Origin: Duodenibacillus sp964509205
GTDB taxonomy: Bacteria > Pseudomonadota > Gammaproteobacteria > Burkholderiales > Burkholderiaceae_F
Length of the DNA stretch: 14,993 nt
Assembly (NCBI GenBank): GCA_964509205.1
Contig: CAZDVW010000030.1
Span: 1 to 14,993 of the forward strand
Direction of reading: 5' to 3'
The stretch's first letter is position 1, and the number at the start of each line of letters is the position of its first letter. The position numbers were made by a program, and so were the translations under genes. Below are positions 1 through 6,246 of the stretch, piece by piece. The notes beneath the pieces are model-generated. The model saw only the letters and a list, made by a program, of their open reading frames with translations. It had not been told where the DNA came from and did no database searches.

Positions 1-117
1 CAGTGGCATTGGGGATATCTGTCATTGGTTCAGGATTTGTTCGATCGATCCATTGAAGTGGTATGGATTTCTTGGACACAGAGGAGTCCGAAGAGATGCG
101 AATACCACAAGTCGTAA
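1..117 (+). pseudogene. Fragment resembling an IS3-type DDE transposase (OrfB)
   Basis: Frame 1 is open from the window edge to a TAA at 115-117. Its first part reads GYLSLVQDLFDRSIEVVW (residues 5-22). This resembles the stretch just after the first catalytic Asp of IS3-family OrfB/integrase-core proteins, where a Tyr-Leu...Val-x-Asp-Leu-Phe-(S/D)-Arg pattern is common. After about base 66 the translation loses any resemblance and ends. The piece is far too short to be functional, and its left part lies outside the window. The match is by pattern recognition only, so the family assignment is tentative. Confidence 0.35.
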
Positions 118-320
118 AGCAAGGAGCCTGCGAAGGGCTTTTACAGATGTCCCACAAAAAGTAGTTGGCACAAGAACTCGGTGTCTCAAAGGGAAGTCTG
201 AGAGACTGGGAGATACTGATCGTCAATGACAATTTTGGATGGAGTACATCGCACTTTCTGAGGCAAGACAACGTATTGCTTTGGCGAATTTCGCATCGTG
301 TAAAAATGAAGTTCATTTGA
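63..320 (+). pseudogene. Decayed OrfA-like helix-turn-helix transposase fragment
   Basis: A frame with ATG at 63 and again at 96 runs to TGA at 318-320 but is broken by an in-frame TAG at 162-164. Just past this stop it reads LAQELGVSKGSLRDWE. That resembles the recognition-helix region of IS3-type OrfA proteins, where a Leu-Gly-Val-Ser...Leu-Arg-x-Trp pattern is usual. Nothing downstream in the frame looks like a leucine zipper or a frameshift signal. Base composition is more AT-rich than in the core genes. I infer a dead transposase remnant; a degraded phage or host regulator with the same fold is possible. Confidence 0.35.
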
Positions 321-332
321 AGGGGGCGGCCC

Positions 333-599
333 ATGCCAACATTAAGCATTCGTTTAAGTGACTTTGATAAGAAAATGCTTGATTCGTTGGCAAAATCCAC
401 CGGTCAAACAAAAACCGCTCTTGTTTTGAGAGCGATTCGTCATTTGAATTCAGACCTGCGAGAAGAAAGAGGCATCACTCAACTGAGTCCCGAAGATTTT
501 GACGGATTTCTGCAACGAGTTTTTACTCCTGAAACAAATGTCGAAGTTCTTGAGTCGCGCAAGCGTTTACTGTCGATGAGGCCTGTCTGGGAAAAATAA
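333..599 (+). CDS. Orphan DUF1778 (TacA-like) antitoxin
   Basis: This 88-residue protein has the layout of DUF1778/TacA antitoxins. An N-terminal ribbon-helix-helix DNA-binding part (about residues 1-45; TLSIRLSDFDKKMLDSLAK, then a helix with TKTALVLRAI) is followed by a C-terminal toxin-wrapping tail. The tail begins ITQLSPEDFDGFL and ends with a Leu-rich stretch and RPVWEK, as is common in the family. The start has a strong AGGGGG ribosome binding site at 321-326. TacA antitoxins normally neutralise a downstream GNAT toxin (TacT) that acetylates aminoacyl-tRNA, and repress their own promoter. No GNAT reading frame lies in the next 230 bases, so this copy looks orphaned. Its codons are more AT-rich than those of the neighbours, and it follows IS debris, which suggests horizontal origin. 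Confidence 0.75.
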   Translation: MPTLSIRLSDFDKKMLDSLAKSTGQTKTALVLRAIRHLNSDLREERGITQLSPEDFDGFLQRVFTPETNVEVLESRKRLLSMRPVWEK

Positions 600-882
600 C
601 CACCACGGTAGCATTTCCCCGAAAAAATTTGTTTCTATTGATTTTGCCGATAGAGTTTCCTTCCCTTTACAGGGTACAATCTGATGCCGTAAATTGTTCG
701 GATTCCGCTTGTGTTTGTTTGACAGGCCGGGATCCTTCCGTCAATTTTTAACGTGTTGAGTCAAGTCCGTTGATAAATTGTTTGTGAATCGGTTGCTTGG
801 CTGAGATTGAGAAGAGGCGAAGCGTAAAGTTTTGCAGCGTTTCGCCCTTTTTTGTGGATTTGTTTTCCTAGGAAGACTTGTT
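600..882. other. Gene-free stretch upstream of ppiD
   Basis: About 280 bases between the orphan antitoxin and ppiD. I see no convincing coding frame, no tRNA and no terminator. A TTGACA hexamer lies at 719-724 but has no good -10 element at the right distance. A TACAAT hexamer at 675-680 lacks a -35. The ppiD promoter is probably in this stretch but I cannot place it. Confidence 0.5.
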
Positions 883-2772
883 ATGTTGCTTGAGTCGTTT
901 CGAACCCATAAACGTTGGCTGATGTTCATTGCCATGGTGCTGATCATCCCCAGTTTTGTCGTTACCGGTATTTATTCGTACAACCGCATGGTCAGTGATG
1001 ACGGTGCTTTGGCCAAAGTCGATGATGAATCGATTCTTCCGCAGCAGTTTGATCAGGAAAAGCGCAAGCAGCTCGACAATCTTCGTGCTCGCCTCGGCGA
1101 CCAGTTCCGCGCCAACATTTTGGACAGTCAAGATGCCCGCGCTATGGTGTTGCGCAATCTCATGACCGAACGCAGCCTTCAGGGCGAATCGGCTAAAGAA
1201 TTCGTGGAAATCAGCGAAGCGACCGTGATCGATATGATCAAGTCCTTCCCGGCTTTTCAGGAAAACGGGAAGTTTTCCAAAGAACGCTATGAAAATTATC
1301 TTCGCGGAACCGGACAGAGCGACGAGTATTTCGTTTACACGATTCGTAAGGACTTGTCTCGCCAGCTTCTTGCCGGCGGCGTAGCCCGCAGTGCCGTTGC
1401 TCCGGAAACGCTCGCCAAACGCATCAGCACGATGCTTGTTGAAGAGCGCGAAATCAAACTGCACACCATCGGTCTTGAGAATTACATCGAGAAGATTCAG
1501 ATTACCGACGAGGAAGCGAAGACCTATTGGCAGAATAACCAGAAGGCCTTTGAACTTCCCGATGAGATTGATGTGGAGTATGTCGTATTCACGCCCGAAC
1601 TCTTTAAGAACGTCGAACCCAATGAAGAGGAGAGCAGGGCCTTTTACGATCAGAACCAGAATCGCTTTAAGGTTGCTGAGACGCGCCGCGCCAGTCACAT
1701 TCTCATCAATTTTGAAAAGGGAAAAGAGGCTGCTCTGAAAAAGGCCGAGCAGCTTCTCGCTCAAGTCAAGAAGAATCCGAAATCCTTTGCTCAGGTTGCC
1801 AAAAAGAACTCTCAGGATCCGGGCAGTGCAACAGCCGGCGGTGATCTGAACTTCTTTAGAAAGGGCGCCATGGTTCCTGCCTTTGATAAGGCGGTTTTTG
1901 AGGCCAAAAAGGGCGACATCGTCGGGCCGGTTGAAACGAATTTCGGTTATCACATCATTTATGTGACGGACGTCAAGCCCGAACACGTTCGGACCTATGA
2001 AGAGAGCCGCCCTGAAATTGTTGAACTCTATAAGGAACAGGAAGCCCAGAAGAAGTTTGCTGAAGAGGCCGAGACCTTCACGAACATGGTCTACGAGCAG
2101 AGCGACTCGCTGCAGGGCGTTATCGACAAGTACCAGTTAAATCCGGTGAATTTCGATAAGGTGTTGGCTTCCGGCGTCACGGCGCCTGGTCACCGGCATT
2201 TCCTCAATGCGTCCGTTCTTGAAGCGCTCTTTTCGGATGAGTGTCTTAAAGAAAAGCGCAATACCCAGGCTATTGAAGTGGCCTCGAACACACTTGTGGC
2301 CGCCCGCGTGAAAAATTATCGCCCGAACCATATCGAGCCGTTTGACAACTGTAAGGAACGCATCAAGGTGGATCTTACGACCGAACGCGCTCGTGATGCG
2401 GCAAGCAAAGACGGAGAAAAGATTCTTTCGCAGTTAAAAGACGGAAAGAAGGTAAGCATTAAATTTGATGAAGATGCCGTGCTTTCTCGTTCGAAACCGG
2501 GCATGTATCCGTATGACCTCATCACGGCCGTGATGCGCGTTCCTGCCGAAAAACTGCCGGCTTATGTCGGCGTGAAAGGCGAAGACGGCTACATGATTGC
2601 CCATGTCGTAAAGAGCGACGTGAAGGCGCTCGATGCGGAGCGGATTGCTTCGGGCCGCTCTGAGCTTTCGTTAATGCTGGGACGAGCCGATGAGTCGGCT
2701 TACTACGCGGCCATGCGCTCCAAGCACGATGCGAAGGTGCTCAACAAAGAGTATCTTTTCGAAGAAAACTAA
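883..2772 (+). CDS. ppiD: Peptidyl-prolyl cis-trans isomerase PpiD (SurA_N/parvulin family)
   Basis: A periplasmic folding factor held in the inner membrane, expected to act on newly exported proteins near the Sec translocon. I chose ATG 883 (629 residues) because AGGAAG sits at 870-875 and the product then begins MLLESFRTHKRWLMF, the usual PpiD style. An in-frame TTG at 832 would add 17 residues without clear support. A short cytoplasmic Arg/Lys-rich start is followed by one membrane segment (about residues 13-32). Next come a SurA_N-like chaperone region (about 33-260) and a single parvulin domain (about 267-366; ASHILI, GGDLNFF and FGYHIIYV motifs). A long C-terminal helical chaperone region ends the protein. 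Length fits the family (about 620-650). In many proteobacteria ppiD follows hupB; here IS debris and an antitoxin precede it instead. Confidence 0.92.
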   Translation: MLLESFRTHKRWLMFIAMVLIIPSFVVTGIYSYNRMVSDDGALAKVDDESILPQQFDQEKRKQLDNLRARLGDQFRANILDSQDARAMVLRNLMTERSLQGESAKEFVEISEATVIDMIKSFPAFQENGKFSKERYENYLRGTGQSDEYFVYTIRKDLSRQLLAGGVARSAVAPETLAKRISTMLVEEREIKLHTIGLENYIEKIQITDEEAKTYWQNNQKAFELPDEIDVEYVVFTPELFKNVEPNEEESRAFYDQNQNRFKVAETRRASHILINFEKGKEAALKKAEQLLAQVKKNPKSFAQVAKKNSQDPGSATAGGDLNFFRKGAMVPAFDKAVFEAKKGDIVGPVETNFGYHIIYVTDVKPEHVRTYEESRPEIVELYKEQEAQKKFAEEAETFTNMVYEQSDSLQGVIDKYQLNPVNFDKVLASGVTAPGHRHFLNASVLEALFSDECLKEKRNTQAIEVASNTLVAARVKNYRPNHIEPFDNCKERIKVDLTTERARDAASKDGEKILSQLKDGKKVSIKFDEDAVLSRSKPGMYPYDLITAVMRVPAEKLPAYVGVKGEDGYMIAHVVKSDVKALDAERIASGRSELSLMLGRADESAYYAAMRSKHDAKVLNKEYLFEEN

Positions 2773-2778
2773 TTCGTT

Positions 2779-2830
2779 GAAATCTCCGGAGAGCCGTTTA
2801 AACGGTTCTCCATGGTCTCGGAGATATTTC
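2779..2830 (+). repeat. Long imperfect inverted repeat after ppiD
   Basis: The inner arms 2788-2799 and 2800-2811 are complementary over 12 bases with one G-T wobble. The outer arms 2779-2787 (GAAATCTCC) and 2820-2830 extend the stem with a two-base bulge. No T-tract follows, so it is not an obvious intrinsic terminator by itself. It may be an mRNA 3'-end stabiliser just ahead of the real terminator at 2843. Confidence 0.6.
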
Positions 2831-2842
2831 AAAACGACATCA

Positions 2843-2870
2843 AGCAGCGTGATGGATTCACGCTGCTTTT
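2843..2870 (+). terminator. Rho-independent terminator of ppiD
   Basis: A perfect 10-base stem (AGCAGCGTGA at 2843-2852 with TCACGCTGCT at 2858-2867), a 5-base loop and an immediate T4 tract. It lies 70 bases past the ppiD stop and separates ppiD from dcuC. Confidence 0.88.
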
Positions 2871-2984
2871 GCCATTGGCGCCTTTCGAGAATCGCATTGT
2901 GTATTCGATTTTCCTTTGCCGGGCGACTTGATCGGTTGATTTTCTTGAATAAATTTCTCTCTTAATCGGATAAGTTGCTATAAC

Positions 2985-3005
2985 CCTAAATTCTCAAAAT
3001 TTAGG
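2985..3005 (+). promoter_or_regulatory. Leader hairpin overlapping the dcuC ribosome binding site
   Basis: A perfect 8-base inverted repeat, CCTAAATT (2985-2992) and AATTTAGG (2998-3005), with a 5-base loop. Its right arm contains the AGG of the Shine-Dalgarno AGGA (3003-3006) that serves the ATG at 3017. Folding would partly hide the ribosome binding site. A TATAAC hexamer at 2979-2984 just upstream could be a -10 element, in which case transcription would begin within or near the left arm; its -35 (TCTCTC, 2956-2961) is poor. Being AT-rich, the stem is weak. Confidence 0.45.
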
Positions 3006-3016
3006 ACAAAGACACC

Positions 3017-4387
3017 ATGAGTCTCGTCATCTCTGCACTTGTTACATTCTGGGTTGGGCTCTTAATTTATAAAAAATTCAAACCTCAAACGGTTCTTTTC
3101 ATCGGCGGCATTGCTCTGATGTATGTCGCTTGTTTTTTTGGATACGGTCAGATTCTCGGTGCCAAAGAGACAACGGGTTCGGTGATCTTCGATGCCTTCG
3201 AATTTATCCGCATGACGTTCAGTTCCAACGTCGGCAAACTCGGACTTGCCATCATGGCCGTGGGCGCTTTCTCCAAATACATGGACGGCATCGGTGCCTC
3301 GAAGGCTCTTGTCCGCTTGACGATTAAACCGTTATTGGCTCTTAAGTCGCCGTATCTGGTCATGAGCGGCACGTGGATTGCCGGCATGCTCATTGGCTTA
3401 TGCATCAACAGTGCTTCGGGTTTGGCCATGCTTCTGATGGTAACCGTTTTCCCGATTCTGATGGGGCTTGGCGTCAGCCGTCTTTCGGCGACGGCGGCTG
3501 TTGCAACAACGCTTTGCTTTGACTGGAGTCCGAGCGACGTCGGCACGATTCTTTCGGCAGAAACCGCAGGCTTGGATCCCGTCTTTTACTGGAGTCACTA
3601 TCAGGTGCCAATCGTTGCCGTCGCCTTTGTGGTCGTCAGCGTTTTGCATTACGTCACGCAAAAATACATGGATAAACGCGACGGTCACGTCGTCAAGCCC
3701 GTCCAGATCGAGCAGATCAAAGATGACCCCGATGCGGCTCCTGCCTGGTATGCGATTTTGCCGGTGATTCCTTTGGCGCTCATCTTGACCTTCAGCTCGC
3801 TTTGCATCACGACCATCAAAATGAATCTCGTCGTGGCGATGTTCATCGGTTTGACCATCGGCATGATTTGTGAATATTTCCGTTGGCGAGACGGCAAGCG
3901 CGTCATGGGAAGCATCCAGATATTTTTCGACGGACTCGGACTGCAGATGGCCAATGTCATTACGCTTGTCGTAGCCGGTCAGGTTTTTGCCCAAGGTCTG
4001 ATCTCAATGGGAGCGATCAACCAGCTCATTGAGGGCAGCCAAAGTCTGGGCTTCGGACCGATGGCGATGATGCTCGTGATGGTCGCCATCATTGCGGTGT
4101 CCTCTGTTGTGATGGGTAGCGGCAATGCGCCGTTTTTTGCCTTTGCGGCCTTGACGCCTGCCGTGGCTCTTCAAACAGGACTGCACCCTGTACTCATGCT
4201 TTTGCCGATGCACTTTGCCGCTTCCATTATGCGGTGTTGCTCGCCCATTACCGCAGTCATCGTGGTTTCTTCGGGCATGGCAGGAATTTCCTCCTTCGAT
4301 TTGGTCAAAAGAACGACCATTCCGATGTTGGGAGCGCTTGCCGTGACAATCGGCATGACATTCCTCTTTTATTACACGGGTTGGTAA
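3017..4387 (+). CDS. dcuC: DcuC-family anaerobic C4-dicarboxylate carrier
   Basis: A 456-residue, very hydrophobic inner-membrane protein with about a dozen membrane segments. Length and pattern fit the DcuC family, which exports succinate, or exchanges fumarate and succinate, during anaerobic fumarate respiration. Recognisable stretches are the N-terminal VISALVTFWVGLLIYKKFKP, GLCINSASGLAMLLM (about residues 130-145), FDWSPSDVGTI, SSVVMGSGNAPFFAFA (about 360-375) and MRCCSPITAVIVV near the C-terminus. A hydrophilic cytoplasmic loop (about 215-240, rich in Asp and Lys) divides the two halves. ATG 3017 has AGGA at 3003-3006. The gene stands alone between two terminators. Substrate is inferred from the family; a related short-chain carboxylate carrier is possible. 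Confidence 0.87.
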   Translation: MSLVISALVTFWVGLLIYKKFKPQTVLFIGGIALMYVACFFGYGQILGAKETTGSVIFDAFEFIRMTFSSNVGKLGLAIMAVGAFSKYMDGIGASKALVRLTIKPLLALKSPYLVMSGTWIAGMLIGLCINSASGLAMLLMVTVFPILMGLGVSRLSATAAVATTLCFDWSPSDVGTILSAETAGLDPVFYWSHYQVPIVAVAFVVVSVLHYVTQKYMDKRDGHVVKPVQIEQIKDDPDAAPAWYAILPVIPLALILTFSSLCITTIKMNLVVAMFIGLTIGMICEYFRWRDGKRVMGSIQIFFDGLGLQMANVITLVVAGQVFAQGLISMGAINQLIEGSQSLGFGPMAMMLVMVAIIAVSSVVMGSGNAPFFAFAALTPAVALQTGLHPVLMLLPMHFAASIMRCCSPITAVIVVSSGMAGISSFDLVKRTTIPMLGALAVTIGMTFLFYYTGW

Positions 4388-4406
4388 AAACCAGTTTCTC
4401 GAAGAG

Positions 4407-4446
4407 AAAAAAGGGGTAGAACATCGAACGATTTGCCCCTTTTTTT
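4407..4446. terminator. Bidirectional terminator between dcuC and the EamA gene
   Basis: AAAAAAGGGG (4407-4416) pairs with CCCCTTTTTT (4436-4445), with an inner ATCG-AA-CGAT hairpin (4423-4432). The A-tract on one side and T-tract on the other let it stop transcription both from dcuC on the plus strand and from the EamA gene on the minus strand. The rest of the 174-base convergent gap (4447-4561) shows nothing I recognise. Confidence 0.85.
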
Positions 4447-4561
4447 CGCGTAAACGATAAAGCGAACTGCCTTTCGAGTGCAGGCGAATTGAGTTTCTTG
4501 AAGTTCGATTCTCTATCTGTGATGAGCAGAGCCGTTGCAAAGAACAGTCAAGCCGCAGCTG

Positions 4562-5488
4562 TCAGTTGGACGTTTTGGATCGACAAAAAAGACGATCCGG
4601 CAGTTGGGCCAGAACAATGGCCGCTGCCATCAAAGCACACCCCAAGAGCTCGCGAGCTGAAAGAGCCTGATGGAGGATAACCCAACCGGCAAGGACGCTG
4701 ATGACGGATTCAAGGCTTAAAAGGAGGCTAGCCACGGTCGGATTAACGCCGCGTTGCCCGACAATCTGCAGCGTGTAGGCAACGGCGCTGCTTAATACGC
4801 CGGCATAAAGAATGCTCTCGGCTGCTCCGAGGAGTTCGCCGAGCGTGAAGGTTTCAAACAAGACGGCGCCGAGACTTGAAAAAACCGAACAAAAGAGAAA
4901 TTGCACGCAGCTCATTCGAACGGCGTCAACGCCGCCTGTTAATCGATCGATGACAAGAATGTGCGCAGAAAAAGCAAAGGCTCCGAAAAGCATCAGAACG
5001 TCGCCGGTCTGAACGCTTAACGTTTCTTCATGAAAGCAAAGAAAGAAAAGACCGACGAGAGCAACGGGAACCGCAAAAAAAGCCAGCCGCGTCGGAGCGC
5101 GGCCGATGAGAAATCCCGCAATCGGAACAATGACGATGTAAAGGCTTGTCACAAATCCGGCTTTGCCGACGGTGGTGGAAAGTAAACCGAATTGCTGAAA
5201 GAGGGTGCCCGTGAGAAGAAAAACGCCGCAGCAGATGCCTCCGACCCAAATCTTGCGATCCGACCATCGCGACCAAAAACGGCCGCGCCCTGAGGGCTTT
5301 TTTTTCTCACCCAAAGCATCAAAGAGTCCGGCTAAGAAAAAAAGCGAAACTGCTCCGAGAATGGATCGTGCGGCCGTAAACGTCAGGGGACCGATGTAGT
5401 CCATCCCGACGCTTTGGGCCACAAAAGCTGTTCCCCAGATAAAGGCGGTCAGAATAAGAAGCAGAGAATTTCGAAGCGCGAGACTCAT
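4562..5488 (-). CDS. EamA-domain (DMT superfamily) transporter
   Basis: A 308-residue inner-membrane protein with about ten hydrophobic segments in two EamA repeats (about residues 5-150 and 160-290). Family signs include LLILTAFIWGTAFVAQ at the N-terminus, FTAARSILGA, the ends of repeat one, and PTVASLLLSLESVISVLAGW in repeat two. The DMT family moves amino acids, nucleobases and other metabolites, usually outward. The substrate cannot be told from sequence. A charged insert (about residues 60-80, KKKPSGRGRFWSRWSDRK) links membrane segments 2 and 3. ATG 5488 directly follows the T-tract of a terminator and has no ordinary Shine-Dalgarno. Expression may need read-through from the response-regulator gene. 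Confidence 0.88.
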   Translation of the reverse strand: MSLALRNSLLLILTAFIWGTAFVAQSVGMDYIGPLTFTAARSILGAVSLFFLAGLFDALGEKKKPSGRGRFWSRWSDRKIWVGGICCGVFLLTGTLFQQFGLLSTTVGKAGFVTSLYIVIVPIAGFLIGRAPTRLAFFAVPVALVGLFFLCFHEETLSVQTGDVLMLFGAFAFSAHILVIDRLTGGVDAVRMSCVQFLFCSVFSSLGAVLFETFTLGELLGAAESILYAGVLSSAVAYTLQIVGQRGVNPTVASLLLSLESVISVLAGWVILHQALSARELLGCALMAAAIVLAQLPDRLFCRSKTSN

Positions 5489-5515
5489 AAAAAAACCGCC
5501 CGAGCATCGGGCGGT
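5488..5515 (-). terminator. Terminator or attenuator between response regulator and EamA gene
   Basis: On the minus strand a perfect 9-base stem, ACCGCCCGA (5515-5507) with TCGGGCGGT (5503-5495), has a 3-base loop. A run of seven T (5494-5488, the last being shared with the position just before/at the ATG) follows. It lies 17 bases past the stop of the response regulator. The U-tract runs straight into the ATG of the EamA gene, so there is no room for a separate promoter downstream of it. Confidence 0.85.
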
Positions 5516-5531
5516 CTCCGCAGAAAAAGGA

Positions 5532-6149
5532 TTACAGGGGATCGCCGGACAGAATCAACATGCGGGCGATTTCGGCCGCATTGTGAATGCCTAATTTTCG
5601 ATAGGCGGCTCCGCGGTGCACCTGAACGGTCTTTTCGCTGATGTTAAGCGTATCGGCAAGCGCTTTGTTGCTCATGCCTTGTGCCACCATGCGGATTACT
5701 TCGCGTTCGCGCGCCGTCAGATTTTCCAGGCGACTCTTAAAGTTCGACAGTTCTTCCTCATTGCGGCGATGGATGAGGTTGGTGGAAACCGCTTTCCCGA
5801 TCGCATTCAAAAGCCGCTGGTCATCGACGGGTTTTTGCAAAAAGTCGACGGCTCCGATCTTGAGCGTGTGCACTGCCATGTCAATATCGCCGTGTCCGGA
5901 AATAAAGATGATCGGCAAATCGACTTTGAGCTTCATTAAGCGATCCTGCAGTTCAAGACCGCTCATGCGGGGCATGCGGACATCGAGAACAATGCATCCG
6001 GGCCGATGAAAGTCATTGCTCGAGAGAAAGTCGAGTGCATCCGAGTAGGTGACGACGTTCCAGCCTTCTCCCTCAATGAGAAAAGCCCAAGAACGACGCA
6101 TTGCATCGTCGTCGTCAATGACGCGCACCAAAGGCTTAAGTTCTTGCAT
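5532..6149 (-). CDS. FixJ/NarL-type response regulator (REC + LuxR helix-turn-helix)
   Basis: A two-component transcription regulator of 205 residues if it starts at ATG 6149, which has GGAG at 6161-6158. A GTG at 6191 would add 14 residues with weaker support. The receiver domain (about 8-120) shows the acidic cluster DDDD at 12-15, phosphoacceptor Asp56 (VLDVRMPRMSG), Ser84 in the Thr/Ser position and Lys106 (QKPVDD). The output domain (about 138-200) is a LuxR/FixJ-type helix-turn-helix (LTAREREVIRMVAQGMSNKA...SEKTVQVHR). The FixJ/TtrR-like style suggests control of respiratory or electron-acceptor genes. No histidine kinase is in the window, so its signal and partner are unknown. It lies 77 bases after proS on the same strand. 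Confidence 0.9.
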   Translation of the reverse strand: MQELKPLVRVIDDDDAMRRSWAFLIEGEGWNVVTYSDALDFLSSNDFHRPGCIVLDVRMPRMSGLELQDRLMKLKVDLPIIFISGHGDIDMAVHTLKIGAVDFLQKPVDDQRLLNAIGKAVSTNLIHRRNEEELSNFKSRLENLTAREREVIRMVAQGMSNKALADTLNISEKTVQVHRGAAYRKLGIHNAAEIARMLILSGDPL

Positions 6150-6215
6150 TGTTCTGTCTCCGAAAAAGCTTAGCAAAGCGGATTTTTTCACATTGCCGAG
6201 CGGGATTCCATAGGC

Positions 6216-6246
6216 AATATAACTTATCAGGAAATTCTTTTCTCAA
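6216..6246 (-). promoter_or_regulatory. Candidate promoter for the response-regulator gene
   Basis: On the minus strand TTGAGA (6246-6241) and TATATT (6221-6216) each match the sigma-70 consensus at five of six bases, with a 19-base spacer, which is slightly long. It overlaps the last codons of proS and lies about 70 bases before ATG 6149. Prediction by eye only. Confidence 0.35.

Noticed and set aside
719..748. A sigma-70 promoter using TTGACA at 719
   Set aside because: The hexamer is perfect, but the bases 16-18 further on (CAATTT region) do not resemble a -10 element.
832..882. An upstream TTG start for ppiD adding 17 residues
   Set aside because: It has a poor initiation context, whereas ATG 883 has AGGAAG at the right distance and gives the usual PpiD N-terminus.
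868..1986. A 372-codon open frame on the minus strand opposite ppiD
   Set aside because: It lies wholly within ppiD, has no ribosome binding site or domain, and arises from codon bias of the real gene.
2928..2944. An FNR-type site before dcuC (TTGAT-containing sequence)
   Set aside because: The two TTGAT units are direct, not inverted, so they do not fit TTGAT-N4-ATCAA.
3398..3994. A 198-codon minus-strand frame opposite dcuC
   Set aside because: His/Arg/Asp-rich composition typical of the complement of a membrane protein gene; no start context.
4004..4540. A 178-codon minus-strand frame spanning the dcuC end and the convergent gap
   Set aside because: It crosses the bidirectional terminator and is antisense to dcuC; composition is His/Arg-rich and domain-free.
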